From Panopea generosa (Eukaryota; Mollusca; Bivalvia; Adapedonta; Hiatellidae): DNA of 64,000 nt. Below the pieces are notes generated by a model. The model saw only the letters and a list, made by a program, of their open reading frames with translations, ran no database searches and was not told where the DNA came from. Both the position numbers and the translations under genes were made by a program. Shown one piece after another: positions 1 through 12,649 of the stretch. How positions within the stretch are numbered: position 1 is the first letter of the stretch; each line of letters opens with the position of its first letter. The DNA lies in the NCBI GenBank assembly GCA_029582155.1, contig CM055897.1, forward strand, positions 10,220,482 to 10,284,481, given 5' to 3'.

Positions 1-480
1 AATTGAATGGATATTTGTACAATCAAACCTGTATAAAGCGGTCACTTAAGAAAGGTGATCACTAAATATTGTTCGAAAGTAATGCACAAAGCTCTCAAAA
101 GGGCTTTCTGCATTGACAGGGATGATCGTAGTAGTCATACAGTTAAGATAATGATCAGAAATCAATTAATTATTATCTGTACAATTATTGAAATGAAAGA
201 TAAGTAAAGCAAAGAGCAATTTTCAAAACATTTAATGCATCTAGTACAAACACATATAATTAGCACATTTAATTCTTTTATAGCACATTATCTTTAAAAA
301 TGTTACCTGCTTACTATTATTATAAACATCATTTAAAAATGTGTAGACCTACACATTTTGTTTGTTTTGTGTAAGAAATAATGTAAGCACTATATACATT
401 TTAAAGCAGTTCTCCACTTATCACTGTTATGTGTATGTGTAATAGTTTCTAAAACATTGGCAATATATTGACAAATAGTG
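1..480. other. AT-rich intergenic stretch
   Basis: No coding frame is supported. Around 24-60 a short stretch (caaacctgtataaagcggt) resembles one end of the CAGTAAAACCTG-ended MITE seen whole at 12,067 and 44,306, so a decayed copy may start here. Nothing else is recognised. Confidence 0.4.
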
Positions 481-658
481 CAGATCCAGATCAGAGGTTT
501 CCCTTATAGGAGCCCCTCTTTCCCTCATTTCCTACAATGTTTTCAATAGCCATCTGTTGCAAAGGCTCTAAAAGGCGCTTGTGTGGATGAAAGGGTTAAT
601 GAACACTTATCTTACTGAACTCGCAAATTCTGATCTCATTGCACAGAAAGCACTGAAT

Positions 659-1518
659 TTACTTAATCCTTATCAACTGTCCAATGGCATCCATGAAGTC
701 TTTAAGGGACTTTGCTCCACTCACGTACTGTTGGCATAAGCACTTCAATCTCCGCTGGTGCACCTTCGTGGCGTTCCTCACTCGTTTCTGGGGTGGTTCT
801 CCTCGGTCACACCGCAGAATGTCAGCTGCCACCATTGCTGCATCTTTTCCAACCGACTTCACCAGAGTCCAAAGAGAAGGGTTTTTGTGTCCTACAAGGT
901 GCTGGAAGCCGTTGTTCCAGGACTCGCACTGGTTGTTGGTTCTGTCCTGGTCTTCCATGGTGGCATGGTGCACATTCCAGAGTGTTGTGGGGAAGCGAGG
1001 CGATGAGCGTCTGAAGCGAATATTTCCATTTGCTGTCAGAACCGAACGGAACGGACCATTCACATAGTTGATGTCAAAGTAGTCCACCAAACCAAGTAGA
1101 TTTTCTGGAACTTGTTCCTTGAGCATCGCCATGCCTTCTTTCACATCGTCGGGTGGCAGGAACGCTAGGCCGTCAAGCTTCCCACAAAAAGTCCGGACAT
1201 CGTCGTCATTCTTGTAGTCGCACTGCAGACCCTCTGACTGTACTTTTCTCCAGGTAGCCTGCGTCAAGTGGTAGAAACATCCCTGGAAGTGAATGTCGGG
1301 CAAGATACTTCTTACAGCATTGTGAATGGCCACCTCGTAGTCAGCTATGATGTGCTCTGGGTTGGGCCGAATATCTCGCTGCAGACAGGCATCTAGTAGG
1401 GCAGAAAACATCTCTTCATAAGCACTCTGCTGCTTGCAGGGCAGGAGTGTGTAGACAACTGAGGCACAGGAGTTACCAAGCGGCACACGGATAACGAAGA
1501 GTTGGGCAAACTGAGCAG
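659..1518 (-). CDS. MULE (Mutator-like) transposase, N-terminally truncated
   Basis: An uninterrupted minus-strand frame with the MULE transposase core. From the first ATG (1486) it gives 275 aa, but the frame stays coding-like upstream to about 1518, so that Met is probably internal. Visible motifs: a DDE-type Asp in ADYE (residue 49 from that Met), a C-x2-H pair in CFYH (70-73), and the catalytic-type Glu in the CESWNN segment (188). The C-terminal Arg/Leu-rich tail ends normally at a TAA. The N-terminal part, including the first catalytic Asp and any FLYWCH or zinc-finger domain, is missing because the frame runs into a minisatellite at 1,526. The family moves DNA by cut-and-paste and usually makes 8-9 bp target duplications. 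This copy cannot be active as it stands. No inverted repeats were found around it. Recent decay is suggested by the absence of internal stops. Confidence 0.88.
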
Positions 1519-1525
1519 GGGCTGT

Positions 1526-1690
1526 ACCCTGTAAATTCTACTGTGGGTATTTTGAATACCCTGTAAATTCTACTGTGGGTATTTTGAATACCCTGAAAAT
1601 TCTGCTGTGGGTATTTTGAATACCCTGAAAATTCTGCTGTGGGTATTTTGACTACTTTGCCATTTTTGAGGTGTGGGTATTTTGACCGTG
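1526..1690. repeat. 32-bp minisatellite abutting the MULE frame
   Basis: About four copies of a 32-bp unit beginning taccctgtaaattct and ending gggtattttgaa, followed by partial units to 1,690. The gggtattttgaataccc segment is nearly self-complementary. It directly truncates the 5' end of the MULE frame. Confidence 0.85.
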
Positions 1691-1749
1691 GGTATTTTGA
1701 GTGGTACCCAACTAAGTACATGTACTCTCTTCGACGTTGTAGCTCTTGG

Positions 1750-1975
1750 TCCGGCTAATTCAGTCGGTAACGTGTCTGGCTATCAATCCAGAGGTCGTGA
1801 GTTCTAATTCCCGCCCGGCCACAATCTCCGTGATGCTCGATATACGACATTGCGTCTCATTTGTCTCTCTCCGCTGATTCCAGTGCGAAAATTATCAGTT
1901 ACTTGCGGAGATGGATGTGCTTGAGTATCGGTTTAAATCCAGGCTCCCAGGAAAGAGTGGTTAGGTGAGGAATTT
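1750..1975 (+). mobile_element. tRNA-derived SINE, family A
   Basis: A tRNA-like head with a box-A-like segment (ggctaattcagtcggtaac) and a box-B-like segment (gagttctaattcccg) is followed by a conserved tail containing gagatggatgtgcttgag and caggaaagagtggttag. The same tail recurs at 13,400, and reversed at 38,985 and 47,825. It is a Pol III retroposon, not a working tRNA gene: the head is degenerate and continues into the SINE body. Confidence 0.75.
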
Positions 1976-2586
1976 ATTTCAATATGGTCCATGGCAATAC
2001 AGTAGAAATCCGATGGCTCGAACCCGACAGGACAAGACAAAATAGTTGTTCGAGCCAAGAATTGCTCAATATCATAGCATACATACATCATACATTTTTC
2101 ACAGTGTTATTCATTTCCGTGTGTACGCTTTTATCAATAATTAATTAATTTTATTTCACTACGATTTCTTGTGGTACCTTAATTTACTTTTAAGGCAAAC
2201 CAATTTTACCATAAATCAGAAACGTCTACCAATTCCAATTCTCGCTTCATATGTGAAGCCAAAGTCATTTCATTCTAAGAAAATTCAATGTTCAATCCTT
2301 CCTTAAAACATTAAATGAACGTCATGTAATGTTCAACGTTAACATTTTGTTTTCTAGTTTTTCAGTTAACATTATAAGGTGCAAGCTCACCATTGATTGT
2401 TGTTCTTTATTATATAGTAAATAAAAAAAGTGCACGCTTGTCATTCATAGAGAGACACAAATGAGAGAAGTGAAACTTTATTTTATTGTTTGTCAACCTC
2501 TGCACTACCAAAATATAATGAGAAATGTAGGGGTCATGTGCCATCCAAAAGAGTTTTTCTGGTCAGTGTGTACGCTGTTATGGGTC
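1976..2586. other. AT-rich stretch, nothing recognised
   Basis: No coding frame, splice pattern or repeat could be recognised by eye. Confidence 0.3.
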
Positions 2587-2815
2587 CTCCGTGGGCGAGC
2601 TGTCTAAGGCGCAGTCTCAAGATCACTTACCTCCCACCGTTAAGGTCGTAGGTTCGAGTCTCGCTCGCTCCAAAAACTTTATGTAAGAAAGTATCCTGTT
2701 ACTTGCGGAAGGGCGTTGGCTCTACTGTCTGACGTTTCCTCCACCAGTAAAACTGGTTATGCCATATATAAGTTGAAGTGTGTTGAAAATGGCGTTAAAT
2801 CCCATTCAAAAAAAG
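2587..2815 (+). mobile_element. tRNA-Leu-like SINE, family B
   Basis: The head resembles a class II tRNA-Leu (gtctaaggcgcagtctcaag, then aggttcgagtctcgctc) and is followed by a body with ccaaaaactttatgtaag, cctccaccagtaaaactgg and gttgaaaatggcgttaaa. Other copies lie at 19,430 (+), 60,115 (+), 18,725 (-) and 63,560 (-). The small frame at 2,716-2,916 is part of this SINE and not a gene. Confidence 0.8.
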
Positions 2816-5134
2816 TGTACGTAATTGACAAAGTGAAAGTAGACTTCCGAAATCATGTGTTCATACTCCAATTTCCAAGCATCATTCCGTTTCCTAAGTC
2901 CACAATTCAAACATAACAATGCCTTAAAATGCTCAAAATATATCAATAATGCCATTCAAATAAAAACAATGAGCATTCAAATAAGGAAAATGTATGTTTA
3001 AAGAAGAAGAAACAACGCTTATTCATAATCGTCATTATGCAACTATCCCACGAATGCACTCTATCCCACGGAAGCATTTCCTGTTTCCAGTGGTGAAACT
3101 GTGCCTATACGTATGGTAGACGAATAGCACCGATGTTAGCGACACTTCAGGAAAATGGGTGCTCTGAATGAAATGCTACTCCACGGTTTATATTTTTATA
3201 ATTCCTTCACTCTGTCTTTAAATACAAATAAATATTCTATATTGCATTAATTGGTTAACGAATATGAAAATTTTCTCATTAAAATAATATATTACAATTA
3301 AGCGTAATTTATGTTTTTTCTCAACAAACTTCTTTAATGATTATACGACTCTTTCCTGAATATTATGTTTTCCAGATATTAGATTATGATGTATTAAATA
3401 TAACTAGTTCAAACATTCTTACAAAAGCTGTTGTAAACCATATATAGACGCTCTCGTTTCCTCTTACTTTATGTTACGTCTGTACTCTACGTCTCGCACC
3501 ACTATTACATTTCCCATAGGGCTCCATTGTAACATGTATGTCCAAAACAGAGTGAAAACTCAAATTCTTCACTAGTTCAAGATATGCAATTATAATGGGG
3601 GGGGGGGGGGGGCATACCTTGACCAATTGTTTTTTTTTATTAAATTCAATGCTTTTGTGAGACCTATCAATTTCAAGAGTAATAATATGTCAACTATTCG
3701 CCCTAGATGCAGTTCGAACCAACAATTCTGAAATGACACAGAATTGTCCAAAAGGATGTTATCAGTATCAAATTTCCAGTGGTGATTTCTAAAACATTAA
3801 TCATTAAACTCATGCTAGCAAAAAAACAAACCATTGCAGTACAAAGCCCTGTAAAAAGAAAAAAAAAGATAACTAAAGTTTTATTTCTACCTCCTTCATC
3901 AGGTCCGGAGTACTCAAGGGAGATAATAGTGGTGTTAGTCCTCTAAGAGTGTTGAATGGTTTGTCTGCGAGATGCACCATAATTAAGTTTATGCTAAATC
4001 GTTTTAGCTCAATTACGAAATATTAAAACTTATATGAACCGCTCTCCTGTCCACTTCCTGGATAAAACCAGTACTGGGTGTTGTTTTGATTTTTAAGGCA
4101 TCGTGCCCGCCTAATTAGTATTGAGAGATATACAAATTGTATAATAGTAACAGAATGCATACCTGTGCTAGTTTTCATAACCCTTCATAGTAAAAGCTTA
4201 TATATAGGTCCTATTGACTGATATTTCATTTTCTGAATTTAGTTTTAAGTTTCCAATAAAATAAAAAGTGGGCAATAACATGTCATTGTAGTAAAACAAA
4301 AGTTATGTCATTTTTTGTCAGTAGTTTGACAACTTAACAACTAGGAGGGGTATTCAAGACATACTATTTCAACTTAGTCAACATATAAGACTTTAATCAA
4401 GTTTGGTGGCACGACTCTAATTAAGGTCTAGTTTAAACATATCTTATTGCCATATAAACACATATTATATTATAGATTTTGCATATAAATCAAATACAAT
4501 TTTGGGCAAAAGGGTCTCACCACAGTTCTCTCAACAAGAAATACGGTCACTCCCTTAAACAGAGTCTCTGGGTCCCCCCCCCCATTGCAAAAGGACAAGT
4601 AAATGTGTTTTACAGTTCACATGACAGCAGGTGTCACTAAAGTACACGGAACTTCTGATGCTGTTTCAGCATACTGTTGCATTGTATAAGAAACGCGTGG
4701 CACTAATTTAAATATTCGTTAAACGCCTCTATTTATTGTGTATTCTGGGACTGTGCGGTTAGTACGCAGTTTGCATTTTAAACGCATCACCGTTACTACT
4801 GATGTTGCTTTGAACGTAAACAAACTTTGGGGGGAAACTAAAAGAAAACAGAGTTTGCAATATCCATATAACAATAGGTAAGTACTTGATATGAAATATA
4901 TGATGTAACCGTATTTGTTAATCAGAACAATGTGTCTAATGTCCACTTAAATGCAAACTAATAATCACATAGTGGTTCGCCTTCGCTGCATGATGCATCA
5001 CGCTCTCGGACACTGGTTTCAATACAGAACCGCATATTCTCATTTCTTCCCATTTACTTGACTGACTCAGGGATTGAAAGATAGTAATAGCATTCAAATT
5101 CGTCAGAAGTAACTTCTTTTGTTTAATACTTCAT
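2816..5134. other. AT-rich intergenic stretch with a G16 run
   Basis: No gene is supported. A run of 16 G occupies 3,597-3,612. Small frames here have no domain character. Confidence 0.35.
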
Positions 5135-5505
5135 AAATGCAACAGGATGAGAAAAAAATGAGACGGTCTGGTATTGCTGACCTGACACGATGAATGCTCC
5201 ACCTATTGAGATAACCGGACTGCTTTCCTATGTTTCTCTACTCACAGGTTGCATGCATATGGCAGCTGCATTGACAGTGCAACATATTCATAACAAATGT
5301 GGATTTCTTGCACAAATTAGCACTTAGACAAGACAATCATGTATAGGTTTGTCAGAATAAATATAAGTCAGTCTCCCATTTGGCACCAGTAATGCAACAG
5401 GAAGAGAAAATCTGGACTCCAACTCAGAATCTTTCTCCTGACATAGAGAATGCTGTATTGACTCAGCTGACCAGCCTGCTGTCATGTTTCTTTCTTCATA
5501 GGTTG
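5135..5505. repeat. Degenerate direct duplication upstream of the Kelch gene
   Basis: Two similar blocks about 252 bp apart start aatgcaacaggatgagaa (5,139) and aatgcaacaggaagagaa (5,391). Both continue through a ctgacac/ctgacat...gaatgct core to an aggttgca/aggttgct end near 5,248 and 5,500. It may be a local duplication or two decayed SINE copies. Confidence 0.5.
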
Positions 5506-5668
5506 CTTACACACTTTGAGGTAAAATAATACTTATATGATATTGATTATGTAGTATATAACCAAATTTCCATGTAGGATGCATGATCAATGCATGCATT
5601 GAATGGACATTCTATTGTATATAATCTATCTATTTTCAGACACGAATATATATATCTACCAGCATTAA

Positions 5669-8600
5669 ATGGCGGAGGAGGGTGAGGATGGGGCGACCAC
5701 TGACATTTGTAAATTGGGATCGTCAACACACTTTATTAACTTTCGAAACGATACCCACGATTCATCTCTGTTAAAGGAGATGAAGAAACTGTATGATGAA
5801 GATTTGCTTAAAGATGTCACTCTCTGTGTTGGCAAGTTAGAATTTACCTGCCATAAAAATGTCCTTGCTGCAACAAGTCAATACTTCAAGCTCATGTTTA
5901 CGCTGGACCTTGCAGAGAGCAAAAAAGACAGAATAGAGATTTTTGAAGTAGATTCTAGATCAATGAAGGAGATAATTGAATATGCATATACAGGAAAGAT
6001 TAAAATTACCAGGGGAAATGCACAGAATTTATTAGGTGCATCTTCTCTCTTTCAGATAATGCCTATCCAACGGGCATGTGCAAAATTTATGGAAACACAA
6101 CTGGACATCCATAATTGCATTGGTATTCATTACTTTGCAGAGGTGCACAACTGTATTGCACTAAAAATTAAGGCTAGGGAGTTTATTGAAAAGAATTTTA
6201 CCGAAGTGTGCAAAAGTGACGAGTTTATGTCGATGACATTTTCAAAACTTACAGAACTCATTCTATCTGATGAGTTGAATGTTGAAAGAGAAGAGATTGT
6301 TTGTGATGCAATGTTGTCATGGATAGAGTACGACCAAATGGTAAGGAAGGACTATGTTTGTGAACTTTTACCTTTGGTTAGACTTAGCCTCCTCAGTTCT
6401 AGATATATAAAGGAAAGATTATCCAAACATAAACTTGTAAGAAAGTGTGAAAAGAGTAGGGACTTTTTGAATGATCTCAAACAATACGAGACAAATCCAG
6501 ACCTCTATGAAGGTGTCAACGACTTCAGTTTAAGTTTACGCTCGGGCATGTTCCACCCAGAAAGCTGCATTCTAGTTATCGGAGGGGTTGAGCAGACAAA
6601 TATTAGACCATGCATAAATTGCTATAACCCCGTCTCGCAAGAGTGCTTTTATATTGAGGAATTTCCAGAACCAAGAAAACTTGACACGTATGACTGCGAG
6701 GACATGGCATGTGTTGTGACTGACAATAATCTCATATTTGCTGGTGGAGGTAATTACATCTATCATCACCTGTTTGATGACTCTGAAGATGATTCATTTG
6801 AAGAATTGGAATACAAAGAATATGTGGTGCAGAAAGATTTCTATCAGTTTGACAGTGATCATAATGAGTGGGTCTCAAAATCTCCCATGCTGTTCCCAAA
6901 ATCAAACTTCACGCTAGTAAGTCTGAAAGGAAAGATATATTGTTTTGGTGGCCTCACAGAAAATAAACATCCTACGGAGATAATTGAGGTGTACGACATT
7001 GAGAGAAACAGGTGGAATTATCAGGGCATGCTACCAACAACTTTGGTGGATTTAGATTCAGTTGTTTACCAGGACGACATTTATCTGCTGGGTGGTAGAA
7101 CAGGTGTAGGGGCTCATAATAGTCTCATCAGGTGAAGTCTGAATTTATTTGTTGAAACAATGATATTGTATTTATATATCAAGCAGTTATATGTTAAAGG
7201 TCATTCAATTATCTATATGCACCTGTAGGCATATATTGGAGCCTATGCATTTCGGGTAAAACACAATAAAATGCACATTTGTGTTGCACTTGGGGTCAAA
7301 AATGAAGGTTATTTAAACATCACAACAGTGTTTTTATATTGAAGTAGTGGGTCTGAAGTTAATAAAACTACTTCGGTTTGAAGAATGAACCACAGGAAAC
7401 GTAATTAAACATATGTTATGTTTGGTACTAAACAGTTTGGTTATGGACACTACATATAATATTAATCCTATAAAAAAATATTTTTATTCATGATTTAATG
7501 TCATTTTGACATTGAATACAATATGCCAAACATTATATTGACAAAACTAGATCATTTTACTCAACTAAAATGGATTTTTTGTTTTGAAGATTGTACCAGC
7601 ATGAAGGGATATGAGAAAATACAAAAAAATTATTTATATCAATGCCACTAAATTCTACAAATTGACAGTTGAAAGAGAAATTCAATTTTTAAACACATAC
7701 ACAGGTATAAGGTAATTTAAAATAAAGTTTTAACAAAAGAAAAAAAACATTTACTTAAAAAAAAATACATAAAATATGGAAAATTCTGCTTAGTTATGGA
7801 CATGCAGAAAACTTGCTGCATCAAAACAAAATCGAAAACACTATTGCGAGAAATAATTTGTGAACAAACACTATAATCAATTCAAATAATTATTATGAGT
7901 TATGAATATGAACTTTTACCCAAAATACATATGTAACAGTGAATGATCAAATAAACACAGTTTTAAATCAAGAATTAAGTTACTGTATTAAATAGTTATG
8001 GACAGTACAAAAAAATAATTTTATTAAAAAAAAAGTGCAACAAATTTTCCTGTCTTGTACATTTGAAATAGTTTAAATATCATTAGCCAAGTTTATCCAT
8101 TCTCTAGTTTCATCCCAACTATTTATCTCTCTGGAGGTTTTTGGAAGTCATGCCTCTGGTTATCTGTGCTCTGTCTAAGCAAAACCTTCAACATCCTCAC
8201 TACTGTCTGCCCATGGCGGACAGTATTGTGTATTCTCACATTGGCCAATTCCAAATGAGCGTGCTAGTTGATATCAGACTAGATTTCTGATTAGCAGTTT
8301 GTAATCTGATCCTGCACTTGTTACAAAGTGATTTTTTCTATTTGTTTTAAATGTATAAATTTATTTGATTTTAGGTCCTTTCTCTTTATGTATATATCTG
8401 ACTTGCAAAGCTGTAGGCTCTGATTCGAGTCTTTCTTCACATTGATGAAAAATGCCAAGGGCAGTTCCAATTGCCTTCCTGTTAATATGATTGCCTTCTT
8501 TACAATGGCTCCTAAACAAGTACTAACATTTTTTCATGGCTAATCTCAAAAAATGGTTTATTGTCACTTTTGAATATATCTCAAAGTTTTATGTCTAATC

Positions 8601-10798
8601 AATTTCTTGCCTTTGTACTAAAATGTGAAGCAATCTGTCCATTCATTTACTTCTTTTATTTTAGTCCAACATATCACCACTTTCTGCAGAGTGATACACA
8701 CATTTAAAGTAATAGTCAAACCTGTCCATAACAGTCAGTTGGGGAAGATCCATGGCCGGTAGAGACCATTGAGATTTTAATCAAATTTGATCAACTGTCC
8801 TATTCAATTCAAGGTTACTGACACCATACAAACACATACCATTTAAATCTTAGAAAATTGTTCCCAGTTTCTGTTGTAATACGACTTCTTTTGGTTTTAT
8901 CTTTTTCATATTGTGTAAATATCTGTCAAATAAAGATTGAATATATGTTCTGCTGGAAATGATGCAGTTAAAAATTGGATGCAATCAATTTGTCAGCAAG
9001 TATTTGCATCATCTAAATGTCTTTAAGTTCCAAAAGTAATAGTGGTGTAAGAATACAAACATACCTGACATACTTAAACTTGAATTTTTTACTATTGACA
9101 CAACAATGAAGTGAGGCTATCAGTTGAAGGTTACGGACACAACAGTTTTTTTGTAGTGTCCATAATCTGTTTGATCCCGTCAGACAAATTTTAGAGCTGG
9201 TCTCATCAGATAAATATATTGTTGGAGTTATGGCACTTGAGTCTTCTAAAATTGCGTTATTTGAGGTATGGCCTTGCGATATCAAAAATTGTCTTCTTTG
9301 GCATTGTCTCCTCTTCCAGAGGTGAGTGCTTTAGGACCAATCTGGCCCTCTTGTTATTTTTTGGTACATACATGTTTAAATATTTTTATACCACCATCTT
9401 TTCATACTTCTGGCAAAAAATTGATTTCTGATCAATAACTCCCAATATAATATATACAATTATAAAGTATAGGTCAAGTTGATATTTGTCAATGTTGGTC
9501 AAATTTGACGAGTTAAGGTCCTTTATCAGCTTTTCAGTAAGATGTTGGCTCTTGATCAAAAGCGAGGGGCATTTGTTTCGACAAGACACAATAATATAGT
9601 ATTTCATGTTGGCAACATTTATTCTTTAAGATGAAGTCTGTTTCTTTATAATACCACTCCAACAACAACGGGTCATGTTTCAACTGATAGCTTGTAACCA
9701 ATAGCGACGATTAGTTAACCTTAATAAACTATGAAATACATGTATTCACATCTCAAAATACATGCACATGTGTATACATGTACACATATATACCTGTATT
9801 TATATGTAGCATGTGATCTAGTGGTAAAGCAGCAGATCCAGGGCCTAAATTCGTCAACAATTTGAGTCTGAAAAACGGACTAGAACTCAAATATAACATT
9901 TTTGTAAAACCCTGTAAACATACAATTAAGGGTAAGAAATGTGACTCTGTGACATTTCCTGTTAAATAATCATTAAAACTGCTTGTTTTTGCAAATAAAT
10001 ATAGCAAATTGCTTATTATAAAGATGTTATGTGAATGATATTTTTTGACAATTGGAGTCCTAGTCTAAATCTCAGACTCAAAATATTGATGAATTTAGGT
10101 CCAGGTTTGGTGGGCTATTGGTACAATCCCCAAGTCCATGGTTGTGTTGTCTCCCTGAAGCAAGTGTTTTATCTGCTTAATAATGGCTAAAAAGATGTCC
10201 AGCATGATTTACATCATTTATATTAGATCTTGTGTTTCACAATAGTCATGTATGTTAAATAAATTAGAAAGTTGTAAACTAATGTATATACATTTAACAT
10301 GTATATTTGATGTATGCTTTGTTTACATGTGAAGTTTGATGTTGCAGATATAATCCAGAGACAGAAGAGTGGACATCACTAGCTGGAATGCTCACACCTC
10401 GATTCAATTTTGGTTCTTGTGTCATCAATGGTGAAATCTTCGTCACAGGTGGACAAATATACTCTCATTCCTCATACACTATCAGTCGCGAGGTTCTGCG
10501 CACAGTTGAGGTTTACAACATTGAGGCAAACCAGTGGCGACTGGGATCTGAGCTGCCTCTAGAACTGTTTAATGTCTGTCTTACTGTTATAAACGGAGCA
10601 CTGTATGCATGTGGCACACCAGATTATAACGAAGATACAGGCACACCGCGTTACAATGTAGTATGTAGACTAGACCTGGGCACACTACAGTGGCAGATAA
10701 TAGAAGACAGTCTGTGTAATGTGAGAAATTTTCGATGTGTTGTTGCTAAGATGCACACAAGAAAGTTACAGAAAGTGTTCTGCCCATTGGTTGTGTAG
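5669..10798 (+). CDS. Kelch-like protein (BTB-BACK-Kelch), two coding exons
   Basis: Coding exons 5,669-7,131 and 10,348-10,798 join in frame (donor CAG/gtgaagt, acceptor gttgcag) to give 637 aa. The BTB domain covers about 39-143, BACK about 146-250, and six Kelch blades about 300-620. The blades are seen as repeated GG pairs followed by Tyr and Trp (for example VIGG, FAGGG, CFGG, LLGG, VTGG); the intron cuts blade 4. Blade 2 contains an acidic loop rich in Asp/Glu. Proteins of this design usually bring substrates to a Cullin-3 ubiquitin ligase: BTB binds CUL3 and the propeller binds substrate. The start is supported by the in-frame stop just before the ATG. A pyrimidine-rich acceptor-like tattttcag at 5,637-5,639 suggests a non-coding first exon further upstream. 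The length fits the family (about 570-640 aa). The exact orthologue is not assigned, because invertebrate Kelch genes are expanded. Confidence 0.95.
7132..9289. other. Kelch gene intron, first part
   Basis: AT-rich intron sequence with A/T runs. Around 8,700-8,790 a caaacctgtccataac stretch resembles a MITE end. No other gene is recognised. Confidence 0.4.
9290..9358 (+). mobile_element. 3' end fragment of a hairpin-ended tandem-core element
   Basis: The sequence gtgagtgctttaggacc followed by aatctggccctcttgtt matches the 3' end of the whole element at 40,130-41,872 (gtgagcgatatagggcc, atcttggccctcttgtt). Only the terminal piece is present. Confidence 0.6.
9812..10200 (+). mobile_element. 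tRNA-derived SINE, family C, split by a MITE
   Basis: The head (gtgatctagtggtaaagcag) and the body (aagtccatggttgtgttg, then ctgaagcaagtgttttatc) match the two halves of the family C SINE at 20,150. The halves are separated by the inverted-repeat element at 9,841-10,102. Confidence 0.65.
9841..10102. mobile_element. MITE with ~60-bp terminal inverted repeats
   Basis: The left end (cctaaattcgtcaacaattt, then gagtctg) and the right end, read on the other strand (cctaaattcatcaatatttt, then gagtctgag), are inverted repeats of about 60 bp with mismatches. TCCAG occurs on both sides (9,837-9,841 and 10,100-10,104) and may be the target duplication. A single related end lies at 12,465-12,500. It has no coding capacity. 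Confidence 0.7.
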
Positions 10799-10951
10799 AT
10801 CTGTGAAGCACTGATTTTGTTTGGCAACATTGCTACCATGACAATACTTTTTCTGTTTTTGTTTTTGATTTTAGGTGTGTGTGCATGGTAGTTATATAAT
10901 AATGATGAAATTTAAATACTTGTTTAAAAAAATATACATGTAAACTGCCCA

Positions 10952-10957
10952 AATAAA
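10952..10957 (+). promoter_or_regulatory. Polyadenylation signal of the Kelch gene
   Basis: An AATAAA hexamer 154 bp after the stop codon is the first good signal downstream. Confidence 0.6.
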
Positions 10958-12066
10958 GGTGTTGATTTTTCAATTGACAGATGTTACCTCATTGATTTAA
11001 AATCATTCAACTGACATGTAGACTGGTACATGGAGTTTAATCCAGATATATGTTCTATAATACTCCTCAAACAGCTGTTAAATATGATATTTCGACTAGT
11101 ATTTAATTGTGCATTTACAGTAGTGTAGTTTAAAAATGAATGCTGGCCAACATAATTATGTACATGTTCTGTATTAAATTATTTATTGTGCACATCTGTG
11201 ATTCAAACCAGTTTCATTTATATGTAATTAATTTTATTAAAGCACATATATAGGATATTATTTATACAAATTTGATGACTTTATAGTAATGTGTTAATAT
11301 AAAAATGCCACAATTTACTTCTAGTTAACAAGTGCCTCTTCAATGCAAAAATAGTTTCTTCATTTTATTAGACACCCACTGCAAGACTTACTGGAGAAGA
11401 CCCAGTCGTGCTGTGGCCATCTGGTCAAGCCGCCCTGGTATTGAATATGCAACCTCTGGAACTTAGTTTAACAAGCAATATTCTTAATGAAAGTCCAAGC
11501 TATAGATGCAACATTATTGACAGTCTGGCAGGCATATGATTGACCAGGGAAGTCATTGATGATTGTTATGTATTTATTTCCATTAGTTCACATACATATG
11601 TATCATAAGAATACATATAATATATTTTACTTAATACCACTTTATGCCAATTTATATACAGTATATACATTATCACAGATTCATTGATTTTCTCACTCAT
11701 TCTTTTACCATTAAAATTACTTTACCAAAGTTCAGGTAAAACTCTGTTGATACATTGTAATACCATTTCCTACATTTTACTATACAAATATATTTACACA
11801 CCAGTCCATATGACTGAATGGGTGTTTTATTATCATATGTTAGGCCAAACGGGTTAACTTGTCTTGTATTTAAAAAAAACTTGAACAACAACATGCACCA
11901 TGGTTACTTTGAAAAATGATACAGAATATAACATTTCACTGCTATAAATAAAGAACTCAAAGCATACAACTGCTTGTTAAGTAAAGTGTTACTTTTGCCC
12001 ATGATTCTGCAGCAAATATATACTCAGTGTTGTAACCTCTTGTACTAAGTGGCTTGGATTCTTTTG
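10958..12066. other. Convergent intergenic region
   Basis: This lies between the 3' ends of the Kelch gene and YIPF4. It is AT-rich with no coding frame. The 3' untranslated region of YIPF4 should end in the higher part of the interval or beyond 12,250, but no clear minus-strand signal was found. Confidence 0.35.
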
Positions 12067-12248
12067 TACAGTAAAACCTTTATTAGTGGTCATCTCTATT
12101 AAGCAACCACTTGTCTTAAAAAAACACATTTTCTATTTATCATTTTTATAGTTTTAGTGTTTAACCAACCAGTATAGTACATTTAATTACCTAAGTGGTT
12201 ATTTTTTATCTTTCCACTGAGTGGCTGCTCAATACAGGTTTCACTGTA
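12067..12248. mobile_element. MITE with CAGTAAAACCT ends
   Basis: The left end reads tacagtaaaacctttatta and the right end tacaggtttcactgta, which are imperfect inverted repeats. The element is about 180 bp. A closer-to-consensus copy lies at 44,306-44,480. The ends resemble non-autonomous Tc1/mariner or pogo-type elements, but that placement is inference. Confidence 0.65.
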
Positions 12249-12648
12249 TATAAAGAATCTCAGATATTAAAAGAGGTATAAATTAATTGACTTGCACTTC
12301 ACGCATAGGTTTTCTCAGTGTTCTAGAGTTGTTCAACTGTTATCTTAATTCTTTACATCTTTGTTTTAATGTCAAGTACATCGTTCAGTAAAATGCACTG
12401 GTGTAACTGGACTACAACATCAAGGTTGTTATTGTAATGAATGTGCAATTATTACTAATCAGAGCTTATATTCATTAATAATTTGAGTCTGAGAATTGGA
12501 AATTGTAAACAGGTTTACACATAATAAATATCTGAATTCAGGCTTTTAACACTTGCAATGCCTTTGTTGTTGGCCTGAAGAACGAATCTTTAAGTGATAC
12601 TTCTAATTAAGTGTTTGTACATTACATCCATCATTCATGTGTAATCAT

Positions 12649-12649
<1 letters not shown>

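Noticed and set aside
684-1067. Plus-strand frames opposite the MULE transposase
   Set aside because: Shadow frames of the minus-strand coding sequence; the domain motifs are on the minus strand only.
2592-2675. Possible tRNA-Leu gene (also at 19,435)
   Set aside because: The tRNA-like heads are degenerate and continue into a shared SINE body seen at several sites; no proper acceptor stem was found.
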